Assembly: GCA_944324255.1 (NCBI GenBank)
Contig: CALUVM010000001.1
Location: 116,896-180,895 of the forward strand
Source of the DNA: Candidatus Gastranaerophilales bacterium
GTDB lineage: Bacteria > Cyanobacteriota > Vampirovibrionia > Gastranaerophilales > Gastranaerophilaceae
DNA length: 64,000 nucleotides
Direction of reading: 5' to 3'
A model generated the notes under the pieces. That model was not told where the DNA came from. It saw only the letters and a list, made by a program, of their open reading frames with translations, and ran no database searches. A program made the translations under genes and the position numbers. This document shows, in pieces, positions 17,315 to 26,345 of the stretch. Numbering within the stretch: the first letter of the stretch is position 1; each line of letters starts with the position of its first letter.

Positions 17315-17339
17315 TTTATCTGATAAGTTTTGTTAAGAT
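17311..17339 (+). promoter_or_regulatory. Promoter of the GT-C-like gene (leaderless)
   Basis: -35 TTGCTT (17311-17316), 17-base spacer, -10 TAAGAT (17334-17339), and 6 bases to the ATG at 17346. Confidence 0.6.
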
Positions 17340-17345
17340 TTGTTT

Positions 17346-18905
17346 ATGAAAGAGCAGGTAAGTTTATTTATAAAAAGAAACAGAGGGCTGATTTTAACAG
17401 AAATCCTGCTTGTAATAATTTTTATCCTTGCATATGGCAGGTTCGGTGATGTTATGGTGGATTCTTTTCGGGAAGCTTATATCCCTGCAGAAATGCTTGA
17501 CGGAAAAATCCTCTATAAAAATATTTTTACAATTTATGCACCGTTTGCTTATATCTTTAATTCGATTTTGTTTAAAATATTCGGGGTAAAACTAGGTGTC
17601 TTATTTGCTTCCGGCTTAACTGCAACAATGGGCATTTTTTATTTTACTTATAAAATCGCACGAGAATTTTTGGATAATGACTGTATTTTACCCGTTATGT
17701 TCTTTATGACGGCGGGGCTTGTCTTATCCCCGAACGCTTTTAATTCAATTTTTCCCTATTCATACGGAATATTATACGGACTGCTTTTTATTCTTATCTC
17801 AATTTATGCGGTAATTAAAGAAAAATATCCGGTTGCATATCTAATGTATTCCTTTGCAATATGTTCAAAATATGAATTTATATTTTTTCTTCCGCTTTTA
17901 ATTTTTATAAGCGGGAAAAAAGATATCTTAAAAAACATAATTTCTTTTATTATCCCGATTGGTATAAATTTTTTACCTCTTCTTATTCAGGGAGCGGACT
18001 TTTTAACCTCTTTTGAGCTAATTGTTGCAATGAGTTCTGCTAAGACTCTGAAATGGTTTTATTCAGTTATGGGGCTGGTTTTTCGGCCGGAACATTTTAT
18101 TGTATACGGAATTAATCTGCTTAAGGTAGTAATTCCTCTTATGCTTTTTATGATTCCGAAGATAAATAAAATCCTTTTAAGTTTGATTTTATTGACCTGC
18201 ATGTGGTTTTTAAGCTATCAGGATATCTTAATATATGTATATCCGCTAATTCTGTTATTGTTTATTTTCAGGTTTAAAAAACTGGATACGGAAGAACGAT
18301 TTTTTGTAATAGCATCTCTTTTAATATCTCTAAAAGTCTTTTGGGCGTTTACATTACAGGCTTACGGAGTATATTTTATACCTTTTGGAATTATATCTAT
18401 TTTAATTCTGCTTCCAGACAGAATCCGAAAATCGTTTATTACGGTATTGATTCTCTGGAGTATTATAATCGCAGGACACAATATATACGAACTGAAACTA
18501 AAAAATGTAAAAATTGATAATTCAGTAATTAAAACGTATCCTAAATACGGAAATTCAATAAATATGCTGAATAAATATATAGATAAAAATATTAAACCTG
18601 ATGAAAAAGTTCTAGTTTATCCCGAAGGTCTTGGGGTCAATATTACATCAAACAGAAAAACCGATGATAAATTCTATTCGCTCATCCCGTTGTATGTGGA
18701 AACGTTCGGGGAAGATATTATTATAAAAAGATTGGAGCTTACAAAGCCTGAATGTATTGTAATAAGTAATTATGACACATCTTTATATTATTTTAAAGAA
18801 TTTGGAAGAGATTACGGAATAAAAATCAAAGATTATATCAAGAAAAATTACAAACTGGATGCGGTTTTTTCTGACAGTTTGACCTTCGAAGTCTACAGAC
18901 GCTAA
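17346..18905 (+). CDS. Polytopic membrane protein, GT-C glycosyltransferase-like
   Basis: 519 aa from ATG 17346 (TTG at 17340 lies in the promoter gap). About ten to eleven hydrophobic helices fill residues 15-390, and a soluble tail of about 125 residues follows. The first loop after helix 1 carries GDVMVDSFREAYIPAEML and then YAPFAYIFNSILFKIFG. This acidic pair followed by an aromatic-rich helix is typical of ArnT/PMT-type GT-C enzymes, which move sugars from lipid carriers onto envelope targets. The acceptor is unknown. It converges with and overlaps the next gene by 4 bases. Confidence 0.6.
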   Translation: MKEQVSLFIKRNRGLILTEILLVIIFILAYGRFGDVMVDSFREAYIPAEMLDGKILYKNIFTIYAPFAYIFNSILFKIFGVKLGVLFASGLTATMGIFYFTYKIAREFLDNDCILPVMFFMTAGLVLSPNAFNSIFPYSYGILYGLLFILISIYAVIKEKYPVAYLMYSFAICSKYEFIFFLPLLIFISGKKDILKNIISFIIPIGINFLPLLIQGADFLTSFELIVAMSSAKTLKWFYSVMGLVFRPEHFIVYGINLLKVVIPLMLFMIPKINKILLSLILLTCMWFLSYQDILIYVYPLILLLFIFRFKKLDTEERFFVIASLLISLKVFWAFTLQAYGVYFIPFGIISILILLPDRIRKSFITVLILWSIIIAGHNIYELKLKNVKIDNSVIKTYPKYGNSINMLNKYIDKNIKPDEKVLVYPEGLGVNITSNRKTDDKFYSLIPLYVETFGEDIIIKRLELTKPECIVISNYDTSLYYFKEFGRDYGIKIKDYIKKNYKLDAVFSDSLTFEVYRR

Positions 18906-19927
18906 TCTTCATCGTCTTTTTCCATTGCCCGCCTTAAGATGTTTTTATCCAGCTTTTTGGTTGAATATTTTTTTCTTGATGCTTCCATTAGTTTTTCGCT
19001 CGGTCTTTTGGACTTTGAAGCCTTCTTTTTTTCTCCCATCTGTGGAATTGAACCGTTAAGCTCTCTGTACCACATTCCCCAGAGAATTGATCTCATAGGA
19101 AGGGTGTATTGAATAAAAATCTGAGCAATAAAAGTTGTAACCGCAAAAGTTGAAATTTCTTCAATTTTAATAGGCTCCAGATGATATGCTGTTAATGTTG
19201 TATTGATTTCGTTTATTGGAAGTTCTGCTATAAAATTAGAAACGAATCCGCTTAAAACTCCCGTAAGTTTAATTATTTCGGATATAGAATTAATTATTTG
19301 AGGAATAAGGATGTATGTTAAAGCCCCTGCTAAAGCCATCAACATAAAAGTTGAAGCAAAATGCCCTTTAACCAGAATTAAACTCCTTCTTGCACAACCA
19401 ATCGGAGATTGTTCCGGCTCATACGTAAATACCTGAAAGATTAAAACAAAAAATACCGCAAGAACACCGCAAGGAATCCAGAAAATCGGAATTACGGAGA
19501 GCATTGAGAATATTCCAAACAAAAGCCATAACCCTACAAAAGGAAGGGTTCTTCTTTTAATCAGCTCTGTATGAGCATCAAAATCATAAACTTTACCCGA
19601 GCGTAGCATATTATCAAGCATTGAATTAACGGCACCATAAGCTACAAGATATTCCCAGAAAGCTTTTATAAAAATAATAAGCCCCGGAAGGGTAATTAAA
19701 ATTGCACATAAAACGAGAACACTGAAGTTGTCAAAAAATGAAACTCTCTGCATCAGATAAGGCATATATTTTGTATAAAAAAATACAAGAATAAATACCA
19801 GAAGCAATCCTGCAATTTGTCCCAGCACCGGAAATGACATATATTTAACAAACTTGTCAAAGTTTGAAAAATAAAGCCCTATAGATTCCATGAAAATTCC
19901 TAACGGTGTTTTATTTCTTTTCGACAT
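18902..19927 (-). CDS. Integral membrane protein of unknown function
   Basis: 341 aa with about six membrane helices (around 33-50, 68-95, 130-155, 160-175, 200-225, 265-285) and a basic cytoplasmic tail (KKKASKSKRPSEKLMEASRKK). The pattern of paired helices with a conserved Gly/Pro-rich hinge recalls DUF975/glycerophosphodiesterase-associated membrane domains, but no diagnostic motif was found. It has a short divergent spacer (80 bases) with the PHP gene. Confidence 0.6.
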   Translation of the reverse strand: MSKRNKTPLGIFMESIGLYFSNFDKFVKYMSFPVLGQIAGLLLVFILVFFYTKYMPYLMQRVSFFDNFSVLVLCAILITLPGLIIFIKAFWEYLVAYGAVNSMLDNMLRSGKVYDFDAHTELIKRRTLPFVGLWLLFGIFSMLSVIPIFWIPCGVLAVFFVLIFQVFTYEPEQSPIGCARRSLILVKGHFASTFMLMALAGALTYILIPQIINSISEIIKLTGVLSGFVSNFIAELPINEINTTLTAYHLEPIKIEEISTFAVTTFIAQIFIQYTLPMRSILWGMWYRELNGSIPQMGEKKKASKSKRPSEKLMEASRKKYSTKKLDKNILRRAMEKDDED

Positions 19928-20007
19928 TCTCTTCTCTCTATCTTTGCTAAAATAACTTGTATTATCATGTTTATCATTATAGTTTATTGTATTATAAAGA
20001 TACTATT

Positions 20008-20637
20008 ATGAAAAACATTAGAGAATTAATAAAAAGTTTTACTGAAACAGATTATGAGAATAATCTTGTTAACCTCCATATACATACTGCTTATTCTGAC
20101 GGAGAAGGTGATTTTAAGCAGATAATTGAATCTGCAAAAAATAAAGGTTATAAACTAATCTCAATAACGGATCATAACACGATAGAAGGTCATAAACTTT
20201 ATCAGGATGATATTTTGCTGACGGGTGCTGAGTTTGACTGCTGGTACGGATTTGTTTTTATCCATTTGCTTGCTTACGGGGTTGATATAAACAATGAAAA
20301 ACTAAAACCGTTTCTGGCAAAAAATAAAGAAGATACGGAAGGTGCTTTAAGAAGATTGTTTTCCAAAAGAAACGTGCCAAATTTGATTGAAGCTATACAT
20401 GATGCCGGTGGTATTGCAGTGCTTGCGCATCCGGCATGCTACTGGGCATTGAGCCTTGAAGGTTTAATTAAATCTCTTATGAAAAACGGTCTTGATGGTG
20501 TGGAAGTTTATTACCCTTATCCGAGATTCAGAAGTGTTGTAAAATTCCATTCCGCAAAAGCTGTTTTAAAAATGGCAGAAAAGTATCCCGAACTTATAAA
20601 AACCGGCGGGAGTGATTTTCACGGAATAGAATTTTAA
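20008..20637 (+). CDS. PHP-domain metal-dependent phosphoesterase
   Basis: 209 aa from ATG 20008; the upstream in-frame codons are promoter sequence (TATAAA at 19993-19998), so the mRNA seems almost leaderless. PHP signatures: motif I NLHIHTAYSDGE (HxH, D), motif II ITDHNTIEG, then VLAHPACYW, and the final GGSDFHG. Stand-alone members hydrolyse phosphate esters (histidinol-phosphate, 3',5'-nucleotide bisphosphates or short RNA). The substrate here is not resolved. Short for a TrpH-like protein, but all metal motifs are present. Confidence 0.82.
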   Translation: MKNIRELIKSFTETDYENNLVNLHIHTAYSDGEGDFKQIIESAKNKGYKLISITDHNTIEGHKLYQDDILLTGAEFDCWYGFVFIHLLAYGVDINNEKLKPFLAKNKEDTEGALRRLFSKRNVPNLIEAIHDAGGIAVLAHPACYWALSLEGLIKSLMKNGLDGVEVYYPYPRFRSVVKFHSAKAVLKMAEKYPELIKTGGSDFHGIEF

Positions 20638-20735
20638 TTTAGTCAGGTTGATATTTGTTGAAACTCCCCAATCCGATAATTTTTTTTCTCTTAATATCGG
20701 AATAAAATAGACTAGTCAAATTTAAAGGAGGAGTT

Positions 20736-21563
20736 ATGAGCAGTATTTATACGGCGCCGGTTTATAAACTGGAAGAGCTAAATAATATATTTATTGAGTT
20801 GACCGCTAAAAATTGTAACCAGAGGTGTAAAAGTTGTTATATTGATTTTCCGATGTCTAAATCCGTAAAAGATTTTATTTCAATTGATAGAATCAAAGAA
20901 GCTCTTGAAGATACAAAATACGAAAATCTCCATTGTATTTATCTAACCGGAGCTGAACCCATGACCCATCCTGATTTTAATACAATTTTGAGATTATGTT
21001 TGAAAAGATGCAATGTTTGTATTTGTACAAACTCAAGTTTTTTAAACGAAAAGAAGATTCGTTTTCTAAAAAAAGTTGAAGATGAAGGTTTGACCCAAAT
21101 ATTTTTCAAACTTTCTCTGGCGCATTATGATGAACTTGAAAGTGATAAAGCAAAATACAGAGGAAATTACAGACAAACAATTTATTCCATGAAAATCCTT
21201 TCACGCTACGGTTTTACAACAGTTCTTACCATACAGAATTATTATAATCTTGCACCTTCTCTTATAAATGAAATGTTTAACAAGATTTTTAAAGAACAGG
21301 ATATAACAAATGTCGATGTACAAATAACAGCATCTTATCCTTCTTCAGAGGCAGAAATATCTGTCTGTCAGGCAGCCAGAACCGATTGTATGCATGGACG
21401 GGTATTGTCTGAAAACGGTATTTATTCATGTCCTTTTTTATCAAACGATTACAGAGGCAGAGTCGGAAGTTCGTTTAAAGATTTTTCAAAAAATGTAACT
21501 GCTGAAACAGATTTTTGCGGAATTTGTTCAAAAAATAATAACTATATATTTACAATAGGATAA
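20736..21563 (+). CDS. Radical SAM protein with C-terminal SPASM/twitch-like cysteines
   Basis: 275 aa, strong SD aaaggagg. CX3CX2C motif CNQRCKSC (about residues 27-34), SAM-binding TGAEPMTHPDF, and a C-terminal cluster of cysteines in DCMHGRV, SENGIYSCPFL and FCGICSK. The second cysteine set resembles the twitch/SPASM auxiliary iron-sulphur cluster of peptide- or protein-modifying enzymes. No precursor peptide or target gene is adjacent (the next gene is a GH57 enzyme), so the substrate is unknown. Confidence 0.8.
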   Translation: MSSIYTAPVYKLEELNNIFIELTAKNCNQRCKSCYIDFPMSKSVKDFISIDRIKEALEDTKYENLHCIYLTGAEPMTHPDFNTILRLCLKRCNVCICTNSSFLNEKKIRFLKKVEDEGLTQIFFKLSLAHYDELESDKAKYRGNYRQTIYSMKILSRYGFTTVLTIQNYYNLAPSLINEMFNKIFKEQDITNVDVQITASYPSSEAEISVCQAARTDCMHGRVLSENGIYSCPFLSNDYRGRVGSSFKDFSKNVTAETDFCGICSKNNNYIFTIG

Positions 21564-21648
21564 AAGTGTTAATAATACACTAAATTATCTATATAAACCT
21601 TATATAATACGATTTAAGCAGATTTTGGGGCTGAAACAAGGTTAACAT

Positions 21649-21676
21649 TTGTAACATTATTCATATTAACTAATAC
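21649..21676 (+). promoter_or_regulatory. Candidate promoter of the GH57 gene
   Basis: -35 TTGTAA (21649-21654), 16-base spacer, -10 TAATAC (21671-21676), preceded by TTAACAT as in the calpain-like gene's promoter. The leader would be about 75 bases long and carries a second GTAACATT copy. Confidence 0.45.
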
Positions 21677-21756
21677 TTAAGAGTAACATTTTTATCAAAT
21701 TTGTGTTATAAATAATAATGTAAAAATATATATTCTTTAAATGAACGGAGGCAAAG

Positions 21757-23478
21757 ATGTCAGTAGGACAATTCGTATTTATGTTACACAGTCACCTTCC
21801 TTATTATAGAATGGCAGGAATGTGGCCGTTTGGCGAAGAAAACTTATATGAATGTATGGCAGAAACCTATGTTCCTCTATTGAATGCAATTTCTGAATTG
21901 TATGACGAGGGTATAAAAGCAAAATTAACTGTTGGCATAACACCGATTCTTGCCGAGCAGTTAAACGATGAGCACTTACAGAACGGTTTTGTGGAGTATA
22001 TTGATTCCAGAATAGCTTCCGTTTCAAAAGATTTGGAAAGATATCCTGATCCTAAGGTTGCTCATTCGCAGCATTTAAAATATCTTGCCAAATATTATTT
22101 TGATTGGTGGAATAAATTAAGAGATGATTTTGTAAATAAATACGAAAAGAATCTTATTAAATATTTCAAAAAGTATCAAGATTTAGGTTGTATTGAAATT
22201 ACTACATCTGGTGCAACTCATGGATTTTCTCCTTTACTTGCAACAGACAGCAACTTAAATGCACAATTTAAAGTGGGTCAGGATACAACAAAAAGATTAT
22301 TCGGTAAAAAAGCTATGGGAGCTTGGCTTCCTGAATGTGCTTACCGTCAAGGTTATGAATATGTTGGAAAAGATGGTAAGAAGCACTGGCGTCCTGCTAT
22401 TGAAGTAACCCTTCAGAACAACGATATTCATTACTTCTTTACGGAATCACATGTAATTGAAGGCGGAAACTCAATCGGTAACAGACGAGTTATAGGTATG
22501 TACGGCAATATTGAATACATTCCGCTTCCGGAAAGACCGGCTACCGGATATGATACATATTCAGCATACTGGCTTCCGGATGCTCAGGTTGCTGTAATGG
22601 GAAGAAATGACAGAGCCGGTTATCAAGTTTGGTCAGCAGCTGACGGGTATCCTGGCGACGGATGTTTTAGAGAATTCCATAAGAAAGATGATAAATCAGG
22701 AATGCACTACTGGAGAATAACTTCTCCTACTACGGATTTGGGCGATAAAATGCTTTATGATCCGGTGCTTGCAATGAATAAAGTTAACGAAAACTCTGAT
22801 CACTATACAACTTTAATTTATCACCTGTTAAACGATTATAAAAATGCACATGGCGGTAAAGAAGGACTTGTGATGGTATCATTTGATACCGAGTTATTCG
22901 GTCACTGGTGGTTTGAAGGGGTTGAGTTTATTAAACAGGTTGTTAAGAAATTCAATAATTACCTTCCTGAAATCGAAAGATTGACAGCCGGCGAGTATGT
23001 AACAAAATATCCTCCGAAAGAAGCTATTCAAATTCCTGAAAGCTCCTGGGGACAGGGCGGTCATTTCTATGTATGGATGAACCACTTAACGGAATGGATG
23101 TGGCCGATTATCCACTCTTGTGAAAAGAGAATTAATGAAATTGTGGATAAATATCCGAATATACCGGAAAATAAGCTTTTGCACAGAGCCTTAAATCAAC
23201 TTGCAAGAGAAAACTTGTTGCTGCAAAGTTCAGATTGGCCGTTCTTGATTACAACTTGGCAGGCAAAAGACTATGCTACCGACAGATTTAACGAACATGT
23301 CGACAGATTTAGCCTTATTGCTGATATGATTGAAAGCGGAAATATCGACGATGCAAAACTCCGGGAAATCGAAAGCATTGATAACTGCTTCCCTGTAATA
23401 GATTACAGAGTTTATCAATCAATTGAAGAAGGAGTCATTCCTCAACAGGAGAAAAAATTAGCTCCGTTGTATGAATAA
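21757..23478 (+). CDS. Glycoside hydrolase family 57, 1,4-alpha-glucan branching enzyme-like
   Basis: 573 aa. GH57 conserved regions in order: HSHLPY (residues 11-16), EITTSGATHGFSP, WLPECAYR with the catalytic nucleophile Glu (about 189-196), SFDTELFGHWWFEG with the acid/base Asp (around 370), and the C-terminal region with SSDWPFLITT and HVDRF. The last two belong to the DUF1957 helical domain of GH57 branching enzymes. It would add alpha-1,6 branches to glycogen in the cytoplasm; 4-alpha-glucanotransferase or amylase activity is the alternative. No signal peptide. SD cggagg upstream; single gene with its own terminator. Confidence 0.87.
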   Translation: MSVGQFVFMLHSHLPYYRMAGMWPFGEENLYECMAETYVPLLNAISELYDEGIKAKLTVGITPILAEQLNDEHLQNGFVEYIDSRIASVSKDLERYPDPKVAHSQHLKYLAKYYFDWWNKLRDDFVNKYEKNLIKYFKKYQDLGCIEITTSGATHGFSPLLATDSNLNAQFKVGQDTTKRLFGKKAMGAWLPECAYRQGYEYVGKDGKKHWRPAIEVTLQNNDIHYFFTESHVIEGGNSIGNRRVIGMYGNIEYIPLPERPATGYDTYSAYWLPDAQVAVMGRNDRAGYQVWSAADGYPGDGCFREFHKKDDKSGMHYWRITSPTTDLGDKMLYDPVLAMNKVNENSDHYTTLIYHLLNDYKNAHGGKEGLVMVSFDTELFGHWWFEGVEFIKQVVKKFNNYLPEIERLTAGEYVTKYPPKEAIQIPESSWGQGGHFYVWMNHLTEWMWPIIHSCEKRINEIVDKYPNIPENKLLHRALNQLARENLLLQSSDWPFLITTWQAKDYATDRFNEHVDRFSLIADMIESGNIDDAKLREIESIDNCFPVIDYRVYQSIEEGVIPQQEKKLAPLYE

Positions 23479-23490
23479 AATTTACACAGG

Positions 23491-23527
23491 AAAAGAGAGG
23501 ACGTCAAATTCGACATCCTCTCTTTTT
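23491..23527 (+). terminator. Terminator after the GH57 gene
   Basis: Stem aaaagagagga.../...tcctctctttt with an inner gtc/gac pair and T run; one mismatch. Confidence 0.85.
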
Positions 23528-23541
23528 TATCCCGTGTTTAC

Positions 23542-23832
23542 TTACTTAGAAATACTAGTGAAAAATTCTGATACTTTATCTATAACATTTTTATCCTCGC
23601 TGTATTTTTGAAGCTTATTCATAAAGTTTTTTGACCATTCTGCAAAACCGTTAACAGAACCGTCATTGAAACTTTCTCCAAAAGCTCCTAATGCTCTGCC
23701 GTCTTTATGAAAAGAAACGCAGTTTAATTCATAGTGTCTTGGCGCAGCAGATTTAATCTTAAGATTAAACCTTCCGCCATTTTTATATTTGCCGGCGCAT
23801 TCCAATGTCTTAATAGAATTAATTTTTGTCAT
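23542..23832 (-). CDS. Small protein of unknown function (96 aa)
   Basis: SD gaaaggaaat on the minus strand before ATG. The protein mixes short beta strands (FNLKIKS, YELNCVSFHKDG) with a C-terminal helix (FMNKLQKYSEDKNVIDKVSEFF). No signal peptide or membrane segment. Not recognised. An AT-rich region with a TATAAT box about 25 bases upstream serves as promoter. Confidence 0.6.
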   Translation of the reverse strand: MTKINSIKTLECAGKYKNGGRFNLKIKSAAPRHYELNCVSFHKDGRALGAFGESFNDGSVNGFAEWSKNFMNKLQKYSEDKNVIDKVSEFFTSISK

Positions 23833-23902
23833 GGGATATTTCCTTTCTATATTATTATATATTTTTAAAAACGTCTAAAAAATATTTTTGCTATTAGTGA
23901 TT

Positions 23903-23934
23903 AAAAAAGGTAACGCCGAAAGACGTTACCTTTT
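23903..23934 (-). terminator. Terminator of rplU-rpmA
   Basis: Hairpin aaaaggtaacg/cgttaccttt with loop ccgaaaga; on the minus strand it ends in a six-T run. Lies 20 bases after rpmA. Confidence 0.85.
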
Positions 23935-23953
23935 GTTTATTAAATGCTTTTAA

Positions 23954-24208
23954 TTATACAGCGTAAACGCTGACTTGTTTTCTGTCACGTCGGTGGGCTT
24001 CAAATTTTACCTGACCGTCAATTAATGCGAACAAAGTATCATCAGAGCCGATACCAACATTGTTGCCAGGATGGAATTTTGTTCCTCTCTGGCGAACAAG
24101 AATATTTCCGGCTTTAACTAATTCACCGCCGAATTTTTTCACACCAAGACGCTTCGCTTCCGAATCACGTCCGTTTCTGGTGGAACCCATACCTTTCTTA
24201 TGTGCCAT
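23954..24208 (-). CDS. rpmA: Ribosomal protein bL27
   Basis: 84 aa, start [16 protein letters not shown] followed by [21 protein letters not shown] and the usual GSDDTLFAL. The N-terminus begins directly with the AHKKG form and does not carry the cleavable extension seen in Firmicutes L27. That argues against a Firmicutes host. SD aaaggagaat. Paired with rplU as in most bacteria. Confidence 0.97.
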   Translation of the reverse strand: MAHKKGMGSTRNGRDSEAKRLGVKKFGGELVKAGNILVRQRGTKFHPGNNVGIGSDDTLFALIDGQVKFEAHRRDRKQVSVYAV

Positions 24209-24287
24209 TTTTATTCTCCTTTTTGTTTAATTTTTTTGCTTGGTTAACGTTTGCAGTAATCGTTCAACCTTTTGTATTGTAAGCTGA

Positions 24288-24644
24288 CTATGCTTCAGTT
24301 GTTTCAGCGGTTTCTGCTTTAGCTTTAGAAGCTGTTGTTCTGATTTTTGTTATCATAACTCTTGCAAAACCTTGTCTGTGACCAAATTTTCTTCTGTAGC
24401 CTTTTTTAGGTCTTTGTTTGAAAACAATAATCTTTTTGGCACGATCAGTTTTAACAATAGTACCTTCAACCTTAGCATTAGCAACATAAGGCTGACCAAC
24501 TTTTGATTTTTTGCCGTTAACAATCATAACAACTTTATCAAAAACGATTTTAGCGTCTTTTTCTTCGCCTAATAATTCAACGTCAACATAACGTCCTTCT
24601 TCAACCTGGTATTGTTTACCACCTGTTTCGACTATAGCGTACAT
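24288..24644 (-). CDS. rplU: Ribosomal protein bL21
   Basis: 118 aa. Start MYAIVETGGKQYQVEEGRY and the RRKFGHRQGF segment are diagnostic of L21. It has a C-terminal extension of about 15 residues rich in Ala/Thr/Glu. First gene of the rplU-rpmA operon, with a 79-base spacer before rpmA. Upstream lies a long leader and a clear promoter. Confidence 0.97.
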   Translation of the reverse strand: MYAIVETGGKQYQVEEGRYVDVELLGEEKDAKIVFDKVVMIVNGKKSKVGQPYVANAKVEGTIVKTDRAKKIIVFKQRPKKGYRRKFGHRQGFARVMITKIRTTASKAKAETAETTEA

Positions 24645-24660
24645 TGTTTTTCCTTTCTTT

Positions 24661-24833
24661 TTTGAGGAATCGTAGACCGGAGAAGGTAAATATTTCCTTA
24701 AAGTGCGCTTCCCTATAAAAGGACCGTTGCTTTAGCTTTACCCTTGATAGTTTCCGACCGTTTAAGCACGATTAACCTATCTAATACTATTTATACAAAT
24801 ACTATTTAAACACAAAGCCCTCTATAGTGTCAA
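24661..24833 (-). promoter_or_regulatory. rplU promoter and possible structured L21 leader
   Basis: On the minus strand: -35 TTGACA (24828-24833), 17-base spacer, -10 TTTAAA (24805-24810). The resulting leader of about 150 bases has short complementary ends (AATCGT 24768-24773 with ACGATT 24668-24673) and GC-rich inner blocks. An autoregulatory r-protein leader of the L21 type is possible; I could not fold it fully. The rest of the 24645-24977 gap holds only this leader and the divergent promoter of the calpain-like gene. Confidence 0.5.
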
Positions 24834-24900
24834 GAATCGTTCTTAAAGAATATTTACAACAAGTTTTGCTTTAACTCTTTCTAATAGTTTTTATTAACAT

Positions 24901-24951
24901 TTGTAACAATATTCTTTATGCGTTAAAGTTTCACTACAGAATAGCCGTTAA
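24901..24951 (+). promoter_or_regulatory. Composite promoter of the calpain-like gene, including a sigma28-like site
   Basis: TTGTAACAAT (24901-24910), TAAAGTTT (24924-24931), 12 bases, GCCGTTAA (24944-24951). The last two blocks match the FliA/sigma28 consensus TAAAGTTT-N11-GCCGATAA except for one extra spacer base and one or two -10 changes. A sigma70 reading (TTGTAA-N17-TAAAGT) is also possible. The same arrangement precedes the 792-aa gene. Confidence 0.5.
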
Positions 24952-24977
24952 TTAAGGAGAAGGAGCAATGCAAAACT

Positions 24978-26327
24978 ATGAGTACAAATTTGGACAAACC
25001 TATTGACGCAAATTATACGTACGAAGTAAGTTTATCCACAAATAATACAACAAAGGACATTAATACCTCTTCAAAAAACTCAGCTTGCATTTGGGAAGGA
25101 ACTTTGTCCAATTACGAAGAACCCGCTGTAAATAATACTCCTTCTGAAACATTGCCCAAGGTTGATGAAAATCTTTTAATGAAAGCTAAAGCAGCAAAAA
25201 AAGGACTTGCAGCAACTGGAAACAGCAGAATTTTTGTCAACAACAGAGGTGTTTTCTTTGTTTGGAACGGGAAAAATTTTGACAAAGATAAAACAATAAT
25301 AGAAGTTGCAGAGAATGGCAACTACAAAACATATGATGATGACGACGAAAGATCCCAGCAGTATGTAACCAGATACCGCACCCCTGATGGCAAAGAGTTT
25401 GCAAATGAATACGAATATGCCGGAAAGGTTTCTGGGGATGTACATGCAAAATTTTATGGATACGAAGAAATCGACGATTCTAACATTTATTGGGATAAGA
25501 AAAATAATACTTTCTATGTATACAATAAAAAAGCCTGCAAGTTAGTAGAATATCAGCCGGATGGAAAACTTGGTGATTTTAAGCAAGGAGACATCGGTGA
25601 TTGTTGGTTATTAGCCTCAATTAAAGCTCTTACTATGAATGAAAAAGGTAAAGAAATTATGAAAAATGCAGTTGTCGTCAATGATGACGGCTCTGTAACC
25701 GTAGATCTTAAAGGTATTGATAAAAAATATACAATAACGAAAGATGAGTTAAATCAAGCTATCCGGGGGGATTATTCAAGAAATGATCCTGACATTATAG
25801 CAATTGAACTGGCAGTAGAAAAATTTAAAAATGGGTTGATTGAAACAGGTCTGAAAACTTCTACCAAGAAAGAAGGTGAATCAGAGATTAATGGAGGATG
25901 GCCAAATGATGCTATTCGGCTGCTTACCGGTAAACAATGTAAAGCCATTCAATGGGAAAACAGAAAGATTTATGTAGATGGGAGACCCTTAGCAGAATAT
26001 AAGAATGCGGACAAAGTTGATTTTTTAAATTATATAAAAGATTATTTAGATAACCCCAACTATGTAGTTGTAGCCAGTGTTCATACATCTGGGAATAATC
26101 AAGAGCACGCAGTTATTCCGACATCCTCAAATGACGGATGGATAATGACTTATATAGACCCACATAATACTGCACGTGAAGCTAATACTGACACAAGAAT
26201 CTTCAATAACAAGCTGCACGTTCTATATGTTTCAGATTTATCAGAAGATATCCCAGAAGTTTCAAAAACTGTATACAATTTCGATACAAAAGAAAACATT
26301 CCTCTTAGCGAATGGCTTCCGGATTAG
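24978..26327 (+). CDS. Calpain-like cysteine protease (family C2-like)
   Basis: 449 aa. An N-terminal region of about 190 residues is low-complexity then beta-rich, with no recognised domain and no signal peptide. Next comes the calpain active-site signature GDIGDCWLLASIKAL (catalytic Cys about residue 209), and later the His/Asn half: NNQEHAVIP (His) and MTYIDPHN (Asn). All three catalytic positions look intact. Calpain-type proteases cleave a few target sites rather than degrade bulk protein. The best SD (aaggagaaggag) is nearer an ATG at 24968 that opens a 12-codon frame overlapping this start, so translation may be coupled to a short upstream ORF. Whether the protein is secreted is unknown. 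Confidence 0.75.
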   Translation: MSTNLDKPIDANYTYEVSLSTNNTTKDINTSSKNSACIWEGTLSNYEEPAVNNTPSETLPKVDENLLMKAKAAKKGLAATGNSRIFVNNRGVFFVWNGKNFDKDKTIIEVAENGNYKTYDDDDERSQQYVTRYRTPDGKEFANEYEYAGKVSGDVHAKFYGYEEIDDSNIYWDKKNNTFYVYNKKACKLVEYQPDGKLGDFKQGDIGDCWLLASIKALTMNEKGKEIMKNAVVVNDDGSVTVDLKGIDKKYTITKDELNQAIRGDYSRNDPDIIAIELAVEKFKNGLIETGLKTSTKKEGESEINGGWPNDAIRLLTGKQCKAIQWENRKIYVDGRPLAEYKNADKVDFLNYIKDYLDNPNYVVVASVHTSGNNQEHAVIPTSSNDGWIMTYIDPHNTAREANTDTRIFNNKLHVLYVSDLSEDIPEVSKTVYNFDTKENIPLSEWLPD

Positions 26328-26345
26328 AAGATTTTGCAATAGATC

